Positions 16,898-27,512 of a stretch of DNA of 64,000 bases are shown here, in pieces (the first letter of the stretch is position 1; each line of letters starts with the position of its first letter). The stretch comes from Paraburkholderia sp. PGU19. GTDB lineage: Bacteria > Pseudomonadota > Gammaproteobacteria > Burkholderiales > Burkholderiaceae. Position numbers and translations under genes: made by a program. The stretch spans positions 2,232,001 to 2,296,000 of the forward strand of contig NZ_AP023179.1 in assembly GCF_013426915.1 (NCBI RefSeq), read 5' to 3'. The notes under the pieces were generated by a model that was not told the origin of the DNA, did no database searches, and saw only the letters and a program-made list of their open reading frames with translations.

Positions 16898-19800
16898 CGC
16901 GCGCCTCCGTCCATCAATGCATCGAGCGCCACGACGAGCGCATAGTCCGGCCGCCGCGCATGCACCCCCGCCGCGTGTTCGCCGTGTCGCCAGTCGGGCC
17001 GCACGCCGCGCACGAACAGATACAGATAGCCGCCGATGTGCCTGTCATAGTCATAGTCCGCGAGTCTCAGCCGCAGATAGCGATGCAGCGCGACAACATA
17101 AAGCAGCGCCTGCAGGTGATACGCGTGGCCCGCCATCGCATCGTCGAGCGGCGCGGCGGCGTAGTCGCCGGGCGTGTCACCGAGATGATTCGACTTCCAG
17201 TCGATCACCCAGAAGCGCCCCTCGTGCTCGACGATCATGTCGATGAAACCCTTGACGAAGCCACGCAGCGCGCCCGGTTCCAGCGCGACATCGGGAAAGC
17301 CGTGCGCTGCGAGCAGTGCGCGCAACGCGGGGAAGTCCAGCGATGCCGCCGAGAACAGAAACTCCATCTCGTTGAGCCGGCGCTTCGGATCGAGCGCCGC
17401 GAGCGTCATGCCGGGCACGAGTTCCGTGCTGACGATATCGGTGAGCAGGCGGTGCATCATCGCGGGCAGACGTTGCGCGAGTTCGGGCTCGGCGGGCGCT
17501 GGCCGTTCATGCAGCGCACGTTCGATCGCGTGCGGCCACGTACTGCGATCGGAGAAATCGGCGAGTTCGAACATGCGGTGCAGACATTCGCCCGCTGCCG
17601 GGCCGCGCGGAAACGCGAGGATGTCGTCGGGCGCAAGTTCGACGGGCGCTGTGACGACATCGAAAACGGGCGCGTGCGGTTCGCCCGTCGCGATGTCCGC
17701 CAGTTCGTCGTGATCCGGACGCGCTTCTTCGCTGACCGTCGACGCATCGTCGGTGCGCGAGCCCGCCGCGATCAGCGAGCTGAAGCTCGCCATGCGCCAC
17801 GTGTCGCGCAACGCGCGCTGGTTCATGCGCGCGCGCATGCGAGCGCCGCTGTCGGCCAGGCTTTCCAGCGGCACCCGACGCGTAACGGACGGCAGATCCG
17901 CGATGGCCACCGGGTCGCCTGCCAGCGCCTCCCAATGCTGATAAACCGAGTCGTCATCGAGCGGCTTCGCGAGCCACTCGTCGAAATCGCGCGCTTTGCC
18001 CGCAACGAGCCAGTTCAACACGCTACGCGCCGATTCCTTCGTCGATCTCGACGCCAGATAAGCGCCCGCCACCAGGTAACAGCGATACACGGCCCGCGTC
18101 AGCGCGACATAGATCAGCCGCGCGCGTTCGGCCGCCTGTTCGCGCATCGCCTGGCGGTTGGCATAGTCGGCCTGCTCGTCGTCGCTGCCGTAATGAAGCA
18201 CGGCCGAACCCTCGTCATCGTGATATTCGAGCGCGTCAGGCAGGACGGTCGCATACGGCTCGCGCAGGCGGCCGTCATTGAGGAACGGACAGAACACGAC
18301 GGCGTATTCGAGACCCTTTGACTTGTGCACGGTGACGATCTGCACGAGGTTGCGGTCCGATTCGAGCCGCAGTTGCGCTTCTTCGCCGCCCCGCCCGCTT
18401 TCCGCGCGTTGCGCGGCGAGCCAGCGCAAGGTCGGCGCGATGCCCGGCTGCGTCGCGGCGCGCGCCTGCACGAGTTCGGCCAGATGGTTGACGTTGGTCA
18501 GCCGCCGCTCGCCCTCCGCGCCTTCTACGAGCCGCTGCGCAACGCGCAGCTCGCGCATCAGCGTGCGCCACATGACGGCGAAGCCGCGCTCGTGCCACAG
18601 CATCCGGTAACGCGAGAAGCGCTCGACCCAGCTCATTGCATCGACAGAGTGAGCGGCGTCGCCCGATATGGACGAAGCGTCGTCGATCTGTTCGAGCCGC
18701 CACAGCGTGGCGGCATCGAGACCGAACCAGTCGGTCGCTAGCGCCGCGCGCAGGCGGCGCAGATCGCCCGGCGTATCGACGGCGGCCAGCACGCGCTCGA
18801 TCTGCTCGGCGTCGAGCGATTCGAACACCGACGCCTGCGCCAGCTCGACGCTGCCCACGCCCCACGCGGACAACACGCGCTTGATCAGACTGCCCTGCTT
18901 GTGCGTCTGCACGAGCACAGCGATATTGCCGGGTGCGAGCGGCTTGTCGCCGATCATGACGCTGCCCTCGCGCGCGCCGCGCAACAAGCGCACGATCTCC
19001 GCCGCGCACGCCTCGCTCGCCACACGCTGCGCGTCGCGCTTGGTCAGCACCGCGTCGCCTCGCGGCAGCGTCCACACGCGGAAGTCACCGTCAGCCGCGA
19101 CGTCGCGGTCGATGAAAGGCGGCCGATGCCGCTCGCCTGCCCGCACAGGTTGATAGTCGAGCCCTTCGAGCACGAACGCCCGCGCGTTCGCTTCGAAAAT
19201 GCGGTTGCACGCATCGACGATGGGTGCCGTCGAACGCTGATTGACGGCGAGCGTGTATCGCGCCGACGCCTGCGCGCGGGCCGCGAGATAGGTGTGCAGA
19301 TCGGCCGCGCGAAAACTGTAGATCGCCTGCTTCGGATCGCCAACGAGAAACAGCGGACCCTTCGGCGCGAAGATGCGGTTGAAAATCGCGAACTGCAGCG
19401 GGTCCGTATCCTGAAACTCGTCGATCAGCGCAGCGGGATAGCGCTTGCGCAACGCATCCGCCAACCACACATGACTGGCGAGCGCGCGATACAGGTTCGA
19501 CAGCAGATCGTCGAACGACACGACGCGGCGCGTGCGCTTTCGTGCCGTCAGTTCGTGCGGCGCGTAGTCGAGCCACTTCTGCACGAGACCTAGCCAGCGC
19601 GCGCGCTGCGCAGCTTCCGCCGCGAGCGAGGCGGCGGCGAGTTCGTCGGCTGCAATGAAGAACGCATGCGCGGGCGGCTCGAAATTCTTCTTCGTGCCTT
19701 TCGTCAACGCGCTGGCCGTCAGTTTCAGCGCTACTTTCGGCGGTGCTGCGTGACAGTCGTCCTGCGCGAAATAGTCACTCCACGCGCTGATCGCAGCGCT

Positions 19801-20613
19801 CACCGTTTCGGCTTTGTGCGACGTCTTGCTCAGACGCTCCTGCACCTGTTCAAGCAGACGCACGATGTTGTCGCGCTCGGCGTACCACATCTCGCAGGCT
19901 TCGTCGAAGCGCGCCTGCATATCGTTCGGCGCACCTTCGGCTCCGCCGACATCGCCCCATCGCAATTGCGCAAGCGGCTTCTTCAGGCGCCGCGCAAGCT
20001 GTTCATCGAGCGACGCGGGACCCGCGCCCTTCTCGACCAGCCACGCTGCGAACGACCGATGCGCCGCCGCAACGGGTTCCACCCGCTCGCGCCAGAAGTC
20101 GGCGGCCAGCTCGAAACGCAACGCGGCATCGTCCGCTTCCATCTCGAACGCGAATGGCATCGCGGCGGCGAACGGCGCCTCCTGCAACGCGCGCTGACAG
20201 AACGCGTGGATCGTGTGGATGGCTGCCTGATCGAACGTACGCAACGCGCGGCGCACGGTCTTTGCGGCCACTTCGAGGTCGATACCGCGTTCTTCGGAAA
20301 GCGTCGTTTCGAACAGCCGGACGATGAACGGATCGCCGCCATCGTCGCCCGTTTCGATCGCGCGCTGAACTTCGGCGAGACGCCCGCGTATGCGTTCATG
20401 CAATTCGGCCGTCGCGGCTTTCGTAAACGTCACGACGAGAATCTGATCGGCGCTCAGATTCTTCTCCAGCAACAACCGCACATAGAGTGCGCAGATGTTC
20501 CATGTCTTGCCCGTTCCCGCCGATGCCTCGATCTGATTGACGCCATCCAGATCGCACGCGAACACATCGAGTTCCTGCGCCGCCGGCGCATGCATCCATG
20601 CCGTGCCGCTCAT
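16894..20613 (-). CDS. recB: Exodeoxyribonuclease V beta subunit RecB
   Basis: RecB supplies the 3'-5' helicase and the nuclease of RecBCD. In 1239 residues the UvrD-type helicase motifs are present: Walker A EASAGTGKTWNI at about 29-40, LIDEFQDTDPLQF, FLVGDPKQAIYSFR, and VTVHKSKGLEYAVV. The C-terminal RecB nuclease domain carries GFIDMIVEH and FWVIDWKSNHLG (about residue 1134) with the catalytic Asp and Lys. The length matches E. coli RecB (1180). It overlaps recC and recD by ATGA at both ends, so translation is coupled. Confidence 0.96.
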   Translation of the reverse strand: MSGTAWMHAPAAQELDVFACDLDGVNQIEASAGTGKTWNICALYVRLLLEKNLSADQILVVTFTKAATAELHERIRGRLAEVQRAIETGDDGGDPFIVRLFETTLSEERGIDLEVAAKTVRRALRTFDQAAIHTIHAFCQRALQEAPFAAAMPFAFEMEADDAALRFELAADFWRERVEPVAAAHRSFAAWLVEKGAGPASLDEQLARRLKKPLAQLRWGDVGGAEGAPNDMQARFDEACEMWYAERDNIVRLLEQVQERLSKTSHKAETVSAAISAWSDYFAQDDCHAAPPKVALKLTASALTKGTKKNFEPPAHAFFIAADELAAASLAAEAAQRARWLGLVQKWLDYAPHELTARKRTRRVVSFDDLLSNLYRALASHVWLADALRKRYPAALIDEFQDTDPLQFAIFNRIFAPKGPLFLVGDPKQAIYSFRAADLHTYLAARAQASARYTLAVNQRSTAPIVDACNRIFEANARAFVLEGLDYQPVRAGERHRPPFIDRDVAADGDFRVWTLPRGDAVLTKRDAQRVASEACAAEIVRLLRGAREGSVMIGDKPLAPGNIAVLVQTHKQGSLIKRVLSAWGVGSVELAQASVFESLDAEQIERVLAAVDTPGDLRRLRAALATDWFGLDAATLWRLEQIDDASSISGDAAHSVDAMSWVERFSRYRMLWHERGFAVMWRTLMRELRVAQRLVEGAEGERRLTNVNHLAELVQARAATQPGIAPTLRWLAAQRAESGRGGEEAQLRLESDRNLVQIVTVHKSKGLEYAVVFCPFLNDGRLREPYATVLPDALEYHDDEGSAVLHYGSDDEQADYANRQAMREQAAERARLIYVALTRAVYRCYLVAGAYLASRSTKESARSVLNWLVAGKARDFDEWLAKPLDDDSVYQHWEALAGDPVAIADLPSVTRRVPLESLADSGARMRARMNQRALRDTWRMASFSSLIAAGSRTDDASTVSEEARPDHDELADIATGEPHAPVFDVVTAPVELAPDDILAFPRGPAAGECLHRMFELADFSDRSTWPHAIERALHERPAPAEPELAQRLPAMMHRLLTDIVSTELVPGMTLAALDPKRRLNEMEFLFSAASLDFPALRALLAAHGFPDVALEPGALRGFVKGFIDMIVEHEGRFWVIDWKSNHLGDTPGDYAAAPLDDAMAGHAYHLQALLYVVALHRYLRLRLADYDYDRHIGGYLYLFVRGVRPDWRHGEHAAGVHARRPDYALVVALDALMDGGAR

Positions 20614-23600
20614 GATGCGCTCCTCAGATGCGCGACCAGCGGCTTGAAAACGATCGCGGCCAAGGTGCCGAACGGTTCGTCGAGCGTTAGGGGCACGCCG
20701 CGAAACGCGATGCGTAACGCAGCATCATCGGACTCGCCCCGCACGCGGTCGCTGATCCACGCGCCTTGCGCGGCGGAATCGCCATCGCCGACCTTCGCCC
20801 ACGCGCTCTTCGGGAAAAAGCGCAGCGGAAACGCGCGCCCTGCGTTGAACAACGCGGCAAGCGGCGCCAGTTGATCCAAAGGCTTTTCGACGGGCGCAAG
20901 TTCGAACGACTCGCCGCTTGCATGCCATACCGTGCGCCGAGGACCGTCAGGCAACGCCGCGCAATAGACGAGATGCGACAGCCACGCGGACAGATAATCC
21001 CGCGCCGTGGGCCGCGCGTAACGGAACACGACCTGCCCCGTCGGCGTCAGCAGATTGAGCGTGCCTTGCAGTTGCACTGGACCTTCCGATGTTTTGCGCA
21101 ATGCCGTTTCGTAAGCACCAAAGAGCGCGACGTCGCCGGTGTCGGGCCAGCGCGCGTGGATGTCGAGCGAAAACGGCAGGCGCGTGACGCCCGACGCCAC
21201 TTCGCGCCGCACGCGGTCGGCAAGGCCGCGCAACGCCGATAGCTCGCGCGTACGCCATACCGCGCCCGTCGCACCGCCCGGCAACTCGGGGCTCGCTTCC
21301 GCGACGCGCTGCACGCGCTCGAACGCCGCGCTGTCGAAGTCCGTATCGAGCAGCGCGGGCAACAGACGCTCGGCCAATGCATCGCGGCCCGCGAAGTCGA
21401 GCTCGAACGGCTCCATGTCGAGCAGTTCGCCTTGCGCATCGGAAAGCACGATGCCGAGGCGGTCACGCAACAATGCGCGCGCGGGATGCCGCCAGAACCG
21501 CTGGAAGTCGTCGAAGGGCACGGGCTCGTTCGGCACGGCGGGCAACGGCGCATCGAAGAATGGCGCGGGCGCCTCGCCTGACGGCGCGGCGAGCAATGCG
21601 GCCAGTTCCGCGCGGTCGCTGTCGTACGTGAAGAGGCCGCTCTTTGTATTGAAGTAATCGGAAGCAAACGGCTGCAACGGATGCTCGACGATGAACGCGC
21701 GCCGCGCCGCGTCGAGTTCGGCAGGCGACGCATCCTCTGCGGATGAAACGCGCGCGAGGTGATCGAGCAGCTCATCGACGAGTGCGGCAGGCGGCAATGG
21801 CGCGTTATCGCGAATGCTGCGACCCGTGTACGCGATCAGCAGACGGTCTCGCGCGGCAAGCAGCAGATCGAGGAACAGATTGCGCTCGTCGTCGCGCCGC
21901 TGGCGGTCGCCCGCCTTGCCGAACTCCGCCATCAGATCGAACTCGTCGGCGCGTGCGAGACTCGGCAGCACACCGTCGTCCATGCCCAGCATGCAGACGA
22001 TCCTGAACGGCAAGCCACGCAGGCTCGTCAGCGATGAAAACGTGACGCTGCCCCACGGCACGCCGCCGCGTGCCGGGTCGTCGAGCGCTTCCGACAGCGA
22101 CGTGCGCACCACGGCGGCCGGCAACGCCGTGTCGCCCGCGCCCGCGCGCATGGCTTCGCTCATGGCATCGACGGCATCGCGCACCGTGGCGAGGCTATCC
22201 GCGAAATCGACACCGCCGTCGAAGCACCGGCCCAGCACTTCGAGCAGCAACTGCGTCCACTCGACGGGCGTCATGTCGTCGGCGCAACGGCGCGCGAACG
22301 CGTCGACATCGTCGACGAAACTCGCGAGACGTCCTAGCAGTTCCGCGTCCGAGCCGTCCGCGCCTTCGACGGGCAGCCAGGCATCGACGGGCTGCCCGCC
22401 TTCCGGCATCGCGTAGCCGAGAAAGAGGCGCGTCAGCGCGTCGGCGAAGGTGTGGCGTGCGACAGGTATCGCGCTGTCGGCGGGCGGCATGGGCGCGAGA
22501 CCGCGCCGCGCACCCGCTGCCGCGAGCCATTCCTGAATATCTTCGAGCGCCGCTGCATCGATGCCGTAGCGCGCGGCAATCGCATCGACACGCAGCCATT
22601 CGATCAACTCCGGCGCGCCAACATTGCGCTCGGGCAACGCGAGCCAGTCGAGCAGCACGCGCGCCACCGGGTTCGCCTGCGAAGGCGGCAAGCCGGTGAT
22701 GCGATACGGGATGCGGCGCGTGTCGCCCGACGGCGCGGTGCCGAACACGGCGTCGATGAGCGGGCCTGCTGCGCCGAGATCGGGCAAAGTGACGAGCACA
22801 TCGGAAGGCTGCAGATCGTCGAACTCGTCGAACCAGCCCAGCAGGCGGTCGTGCAGCACTTCGAGCTGGCGCGCGAGGCTATGGCACACATGCACTTCGA
22901 TGCCGTGCGCTTCCGGTTGCGTGTCGAGTTCGCGCTCGTCGCGCAGATCGAGCATGCCGTTCTGCACGGCGGCGAGCCACGTCGGCGCGGCGTTTTCGGC
23001 GAAGTACGAGGCTTCGGACGATGCGGCGCTCTCCGTCAGCTCGTGCAGCATGTGAAGCTGCGCCTGCGTCTGGCGCGCCCATTCCGCGAGCAGCGGATGG
23101 CCGACTTCCTGATAGTCGAGCTGGCCCGCCGCATCGAGCGCTTCGACGCGCCCCACGCTGACGATGTCGAACCAGAACTCGCGGCAAGGGTTCATCGCGT
23201 ACACGCGCACATCGATCCAGCGCGACAACTCGCGCAGCAACGCGATATGCAGAGGCGGCATGGTCGGCAGCGCGAACACGCTGACGGACTCGGGCCACTC
23301 GGCCCGCGCAATCGCGTCGAGATCGAGCGAGCGCACTTCGTCGAGAAAGCGATAGGCAGGCGGCGTGGCGGCGTCCGCGGAATGCGCGTCGCCTGCGACC
23401 TCGCCAAGCAGCGTGCGCCACAACGCGCCCTGCCAGCGCTCGTCCTCACGCGCCGCGGCGCTCGCGCCCGTCAGACGCGGGCCGGAGTCGTCCGCTGCGC
23501 CGCTTGCGAAGATCGAACCGCCCTTCTGCCATTGCAACAGCCATTCGGGACGATAGGTCAGATAGTGGTCGAGCACCGTCGCGACGCGGCGCGCAAGTTC

Positions 23601-23978
23601 ATAACGCATCGGCGCGTCGGCGGCATCGAGGTAACTGCGCAGACGCGGCGACGCATTCCACGGCCGCGCTTCGTCGGCATCGCCGAGCAGACGGTAGCAG
23701 CGCCACACGAGCCGGTCCGGCGAGAAAGGCGAACTCTTCGGCACGTCTTTGATGACGCCGCCGATCTGCGTCCACAGCCATTGGGCGAGGTAACTGAACT
23801 GGATGTTCGCGCACACGCCTTGGCGCGCGGCAATATCGAGTTCCAGCCGCCGCCGCACGGCCGCGCTCGGTACGATCACAGGTTGCGCCGTCCACGGACT
23901 GGAAGGCGTGGCACCCAGTCCGTCGAGCAGCGCGCCGACGAGCACATCGTACCGGTTCGAATAGAAAAGCTGGAGCAT
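20610..23978 (-). CDS. recC: Exodeoxyribonuclease V gamma subunit RecC
   Basis: RecC is the Chi-recognising, helicase-like but ATPase-dead scaffold of RecBCD. The start MLQLFYSNRYDVLVGALLDG is the conserved RecC N-terminus, so I used the ATG at 23978. An alternative 26 residues upstream has no family similarity. The product is 1122 residues, as in E. coli RecC. Recognisable stretches include VTFSSLTSLRGLPFRIVCMLGMDDG and the adjacent RRDDERNLFLDLLLAARDRL. It is the first gene of the operon and is divergent from the FUSC gene, with the promoter expected in 23979-24210. Whether the Chi-recognition residues match E. coli cannot be judged by eye. Confidence 0.95.
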   Translation of the reverse strand: MLQLFYSNRYDVLVGALLDGLGATPSSPWTAQPVIVPSAAVRRRLELDIAARQGVCANIQFSYLAQWLWTQIGGVIKDVPKSSPFSPDRLVWRCYRLLGDADEARPWNASPRLRSYLDAADAPMRYELARRVATVLDHYLTYRPEWLLQWQKGGSIFASGAADDSGPRLTGASAAAREDERWQGALWRTLLGEVAGDAHSADAATPPAYRFLDEVRSLDLDAIARAEWPESVSVFALPTMPPLHIALLRELSRWIDVRVYAMNPCREFWFDIVSVGRVEALDAAGQLDYQEVGHPLLAEWARQTQAQLHMLHELTESAASSEASYFAENAAPTWLAAVQNGMLDLRDERELDTQPEAHGIEVHVCHSLARQLEVLHDRLLGWFDEFDDLQPSDVLVTLPDLGAAGPLIDAVFGTAPSGDTRRIPYRITGLPPSQANPVARVLLDWLALPERNVGAPELIEWLRVDAIAARYGIDAAALEDIQEWLAAAGARRGLAPMPPADSAIPVARHTFADALTRLFLGYAMPEGGQPVDAWLPVEGADGSDAELLGRLASFVDDVDAFARRCADDMTPVEWTQLLLEVLGRCFDGGVDFADSLATVRDAVDAMSEAMRAGAGDTALPAAVVRTSLSEALDDPARGGVPWGSVTFSSLTSLRGLPFRIVCMLGMDDGVLPSLARADEFDLMAEFGKAGDRQRRDDERNLFLDLLLAARDRLLIAYTGRSIRDNAPLPPAALVDELLDHLARVSSAEDASPAELDAARRAFIVEHPLQPFASDYFNTKSGLFTYDSDRAELAALLAAPSGEAPAPFFDAPLPAVPNEPVPFDDFQRFWRHPARALLRDRLGIVLSDAQGELLDMEPFELDFAGRDALAERLLPALLDTDFDSAAFERVQRVAEASPELPGGATGAVWRTRELSALRGLADRVRREVASGVTRLPFSLDIHARWPDTGDVALFGAYETALRKTSEGPVQLQGTLNLLTPTGQVVFRYARPTARDYLSAWLSHLVYCAALPDGPRRTVWHASGESFELAPVEKPLDQLAPLAALFNAGRAFPLRFFPKSAWAKVGDGDSAAQGAWISDRVRGESDDAALRIAFRGVPLTLDEPFGTLAAIVFKPLVAHLRSAS

Positions 23979-24210
23979 GGAATGGCTTGAAACAGGCGGC
24001 GCCGCGCTGATGCACGGGCCGTGTGAAGAAACGATGCGACAGCATAGCAAACGCATTCGCAGACACGAAACCTGGCCATTCGGCAGATGGTCCGGGCGGG
24101 GGCAAATCAGTTAGACTCGACGGCAGTTCGAGCTGGCGACAGACCTGCGTTGGGGTGCTTGCCAGCCCATTGGCTTCATCAACATACGGACACGAGACAC
24201 CAGGCGGTCG

Positions 24211-26652
24211 ATGCGCTATTCAGTCGAAATCAAGAAGTTTCTGTATAGCCAGTACTTTTATGGCGGCTTGCGCATCGCAGTGGGCGTGTCGCTGCCCGCC
24301 GTCCTTTGCCTGATCGTCTTTCACAACCGCGAACTCGGCTTCACGATCGCCACGGGCGCGCTCGGCGCGTGCGCCGTCGACATGCCCGGCCCGCTCAAAT
24401 ACAAGCACAACGAGATGCTCGCGTGCAGCGTGATCGGCTTTCTCGCCGCGCTCGCCACCGGACTCGCGACCGTCAATCCCGTCGCGCTATGGTGCACCGT
24501 CGTGCCGCTCACGTTCGTGCTGTCGCTGATCGTCGTCTACGGCAACCGCTGGCCGCAGATCAGCTTCGCCACGCTCTTCATGATGGTCGTCACGCTCGAA
24601 GAGCACTTCACGCCAATGCAGGCGCTCATTAACGCCGCGTGGATACTCGTGGGCGGACTGTGGTTCACGTACTGGTCGACCCTGGTGAGCCGCTGGATGA
24701 TGTACCGGATCGAGCAGCAGGCGCTGGCAGAGAGCGTGTTCGCGCTCGCCGACTATCTGCTCGCGCGCGCGGATTTCTTCGACCTCGACAACGATCTCGA
24801 CGAGTGCTACCGCAACCTCGTCGCCAAGCAGATCGCGGCCGTGGCCATGCAGGACGCCGCGCGCGACATCGTGCTGCGCAATCTGCCCAAGCTGAAGAGC
24901 GGCCGCCTGCAGCCACGCCGCGCGACGCTCTTCAACCTGTTCATCCATACCGTCGATCTGCACGAGCAGTTCGTCGGCGCGCACACCGATTACCCGCTCG
25001 TGCGCAATACGTTCGGCGGCTCGGACCTGCTGATCTTCTATCGCGATCTGATCCGCAAGGCCGCCGCGGACCTCGAAGATATCGGCCTCGCCGTGCTGCA
25101 GAACGAGCCGCCGCGCGCGCGGATCAACGTGAAGGCGGAGTTGCGCGCGATCGAATACGAAATCGAGCTGATGCGCAAGCAGGACTTGCCGAAGAAAAAT
25201 CCGGAAGCCTACTCGACTGTCTCGGCTTCGTTCAGACGCGTCTGGAGCGCGACGCGCCTGATTGACCGGATGCGCAAGAACCTGGCGAACGAAGAAAGCA
25301 CAAAGGAAACCGATCTGCGCATCGACCAGGCGCTTACGCGTTTCGTGTCGAGCCGCCGCGTGCCGTTCGGCTCGATCTTCTCGAACCTGACGATGGCCTC
25401 GCCCAGCTTCCGGCATGCGTTGCGCATGACAATCGCCGTCGCGATCGGCTTCTGGCTCGGGCGCCTGTTGCCGCTCACCAATGCCTACTGGATCGTGATG
25501 ACGACCGTCATCATTCTGAAACCCGGGTACTCGCTGACCAAGCAGCGCAATGGACAGCGTATCGTCGGCACGCTGATCGGCTGCGCGGCGAGCATCGCGC
25601 TCATCATGAGCGTGAAGGAGCCGCATATCCTCATCATCGTGATGTTCGCGTGCATGGTGATGAGCTACAGCCTGCTGCTGTTCAACTACACGGCGAGCGT
25701 CGTGTTCACGTCGTCGTATGTGCTGCTGATGTTCCATCTGCTTGCGCCCGGCAGCCTGCATATCATCGGCGAGCGCGCAATCGACACGGTCGTCGGCTGC
25801 GCGATCGCGATTGCCGCGAGCCATCTGTTCCCGTACTGGGAATATCGGCTGATGGGCAAGCTCGTCAACGACATGATCGCCGCGATGCGCAGCTATCTGG
25901 AAGCCAGCTGGTGGTGGGGAGACAAGCCGGCTGCTGCCGTCATCACGCCCTCCGCGCTAACGGAAGCAGCCGCGCTGGCGCCTGCCGTGGCCGTCGCGGA
26001 AATTGCCGCGAGCGGCGCTAACGGGATCATGGAATTGTCCGGCAACCCGGCTGGTTCGGGATCGAATGCGTCGGGAGCGGCGGCCGCAGCCGCTGCTTCG
26101 ACGGGCGCTGCGGTCAAACCGTCCGCTCCCACGCCCGCCGCCGCCGCTGCCGCGAGCGCGCTCGATCGCGACTATCGCTATCGGCTCGCGCGCAAGAACG
26201 TACATGTCGCGTTCGCCAATCTCGGCCAGGCGTTTCAACGGATGATGCTCGAACCCAAGTCCGCGCAGAAGTTCGTGCCGGAACTGAACGGCCTGCTCGT
26301 GCGCTCTCACGTGCTTGCCTCGCAGATCACGGCGGTGGCGCCGTTGCTGCGCACGTCTTCCCAACAGATGGGCGGCCCATCGCATCAGCCCTTGCAACGC
26401 GCGCTGACGGTGATACGCGACAACCTTGCGAAAGCCGAGGAAGGCGACCCGCCTCCCGCCGATCAGGTCGACATTTCAAAACAGTTGACGCGTGAACTCG
26501 ATGCGATGGTGATCGAAGCGGAGCGCTCGCCCGACTACACGCCGGATGCCGTGCACGATCTGAAGCTGCTCGCGCATCAGTGCAAGCAGATGCTCGCCGC
26601 GTCGTTTCAGATCCGCAAGGATGCGGGCGTGATCCGCTTGCCCGAGAACTAA
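24211..26652 (+). CDS. FUSC-family inner-membrane transporter (YccS/AaeB-like)
   Basis: An 813-residue membrane protein with the two-block architecture of the FUSC family. Transmembrane helices cluster at about residues 20-170 and again at about 395-540, each followed by a cytoplasmic helical region. Motifs include GALGACAVDMPGPLKYKHNE and YWIVMTTVIILKPGYSLTKQ. AaeB exports aromatic carboxylic acids; YccS has no assigned substrate. Near residues 585-650 there is an Ala/Ser/Gly-rich low-complexity stretch that interrupts the second cytoplasmic region. No membrane-fusion partner gene is next to it, which favours the YccS-like group. The ATG at 24211 fits the conserved start. Confidence 0.85.
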   Translation: MRYSVEIKKFLYSQYFYGGLRIAVGVSLPAVLCLIVFHNRELGFTIATGALGACAVDMPGPLKYKHNEMLACSVIGFLAALATGLATVNPVALWCTVVPLTFVLSLIVVYGNRWPQISFATLFMMVVTLEEHFTPMQALINAAWILVGGLWFTYWSTLVSRWMMYRIEQQALAESVFALADYLLARADFFDLDNDLDECYRNLVAKQIAAVAMQDAARDIVLRNLPKLKSGRLQPRRATLFNLFIHTVDLHEQFVGAHTDYPLVRNTFGGSDLLIFYRDLIRKAAADLEDIGLAVLQNEPPRARINVKAELRAIEYEIELMRKQDLPKKNPEAYSTVSASFRRVWSATRLIDRMRKNLANEESTKETDLRIDQALTRFVSSRRVPFGSIFSNLTMASPSFRHALRMTIAVAIGFWLGRLLPLTNAYWIVMTTVIILKPGYSLTKQRNGQRIVGTLIGCAASIALIMSVKEPHILIIVMFACMVMSYSLLLFNYTASVVFTSSYVLLMFHLLAPGSLHIIGERAIDTVVGCAIAIAASHLFPYWEYRLMGKLVNDMIAAMRSYLEASWWWGDKPAAAVITPSALTEAAALAPAVAVAEIAASGANGIMELSGNPAGSGSNASGAAAAAAASTGAAVKPSAPTPAAAAAASALDRDYRYRLARKNVHVAFANLGQAFQRMMLEPKSAQKFVPELNGLLVRSHVLASQITAVAPLLRTSSQQMGGPSHQPLQRALTVIRDNLAKAEEGDPPPADQVDISKQLTRELDAMVIEAERSPDYTPDAVHDLKLLAHQCKQMLAASFQIRKDAGVIRLPEN

Positions 26653-26667
26653 CTGAGAGGGTCGCGC

Positions 26668-26883
26668 TTACTGCGACGCACCCTTTGCAGCATTGACGGC
26701 AGCCGCCGCCGCGGACGCTGCTGACGCCGCTGGCGCCGTCGTATCGGCGGAATTTTCGCGGTCGTATTCGCGCTTTTCGGAGATCGCGTTATAGAGAATC
26801 GTCGCGATCACCAGCAACACGACAACGACGATAAACACTGCGATGCCAAGCGTCGGGTTTTTCTTCTTGCGCGGATCGTTCAT
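26668..26883 (-). CDS. Small single-pass membrane protein
   Basis: A 71-residue protein starting MNDPRKKKNPTLGIAVFIVV. A positively charged N-terminus is followed by one transmembrane segment (about residues 12-34, AVFIVVVVLLVIATILYNAI), a short charged stretch and an Ala/Ser-rich tail. The topology is probably N-in. It is convergent with the FUSC gene at a 15-bp distance. I do not recognise a family. Function unknown. Confidence 0.6.
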   Translation of the reverse strand: MNDPRKKKNPTLGIAVFIVVVVLLVIATILYNAISEKREYDRENSADTTAPAASAASAAAAAVNAAKGASQ

Positions 26884-27017
26884 GTGTCGGGCTCTGCTGG
26901 CAGGTGGATGCGGCAAAGCGGGCATTCTACGCTGAAGGACCTTGCGCGCGGCTTGCAGTCCGGCATGCTTGCGCGATCGCGGAACACCGCACCACAACGC
27001 GAAGCAACCCGGCAACG

Positions 27018-27500
27018 CTAGCGGCTTTCCGCGACCACGGACGCCCGCACCGGCAGGGCCGTCGAATACTTGATCTGTTCCATCGCAAAGCTGGAACTCA
27101 CGTCGTAGAGCGGCACGGCGCGGATCAGTTGCTTGTAGACACGGTCGTAATCGTCGATATCCGAGACGACGACGCGCAGCAGGTAGTCGGTCTCGCCGCT
27201 CATCCGGTAGACCTCGACCACTTCGGGAATGTCCTGCACCGCGCGCGTGAAGTCCTGCGCCCAGGCTTCCGTGTGCTGGTTCGTGCGCACGGCGACGAAC
27301 ACCGTCGTGCCGACGCCCAGTTTTCGCGGATCGCACAGCGCGACCTGCGCGCGGATCACACCCGCTTCCTTGAGCCGTTGCACGCGCTTCCAGCATGGCG
27401 TTTGCGACAGGTTCACCCGCGCCGCGAGTTCCGCGATCGGCATCGTCGCGTCTTCCTGCAGGAGTTCGAGCAGCCGCCGATCAATGATGTCCATTCCCAT
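27018..27500 (-). CDS. Lrp/AsnC-family transcriptional regulator
   Basis: A 160-residue regulator with an N-terminal helix-turn-helix (residues 4-60: DIIDRRLLELLQEDATMPIA, then VNLSQTPCWKRVQRLKEAGV) and a C-terminal RAM ligand-binding domain (GVGTTVFVAVRTNQH, VEVYRMSGETDYLLRVVVSD). It is divergent from a cysteine-dioxygenase-like gene, and a perfect Lrp consensus site lies 13 bp from its start, which implies autoregulation and control of the dioxygenase. By analogy with DecR/CdoR-type Lrp relatives the ligand may be cysteine or a similar thiol; that part is inference. The start may instead be the ATG at 27494. Confidence 0.92.
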   Translation of the reverse strand: MGMDIIDRRLLELLQEDATMPIAELAARVNLSQTPCWKRVQRLKEAGVIRAQVALCDPRKLGVGTTVFVAVRTNQHTEAWAQDFTRAVQDIPEVVEVYRMSGETDYLLRVVVSDIDDYDRVYKQLIRAVPLYDVSSSFAMEQIKYSTALPVRASVVAESR

Positions 27501-27512
27501 CTTTCACCCAGA

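Noticed and set aside
22452..23990. A 512-residue plus-strand frame opposite recC
   Set aside because: It is antisense to the conserved RecC sequence and has the His/Arg-rich composition of a shadow frame.
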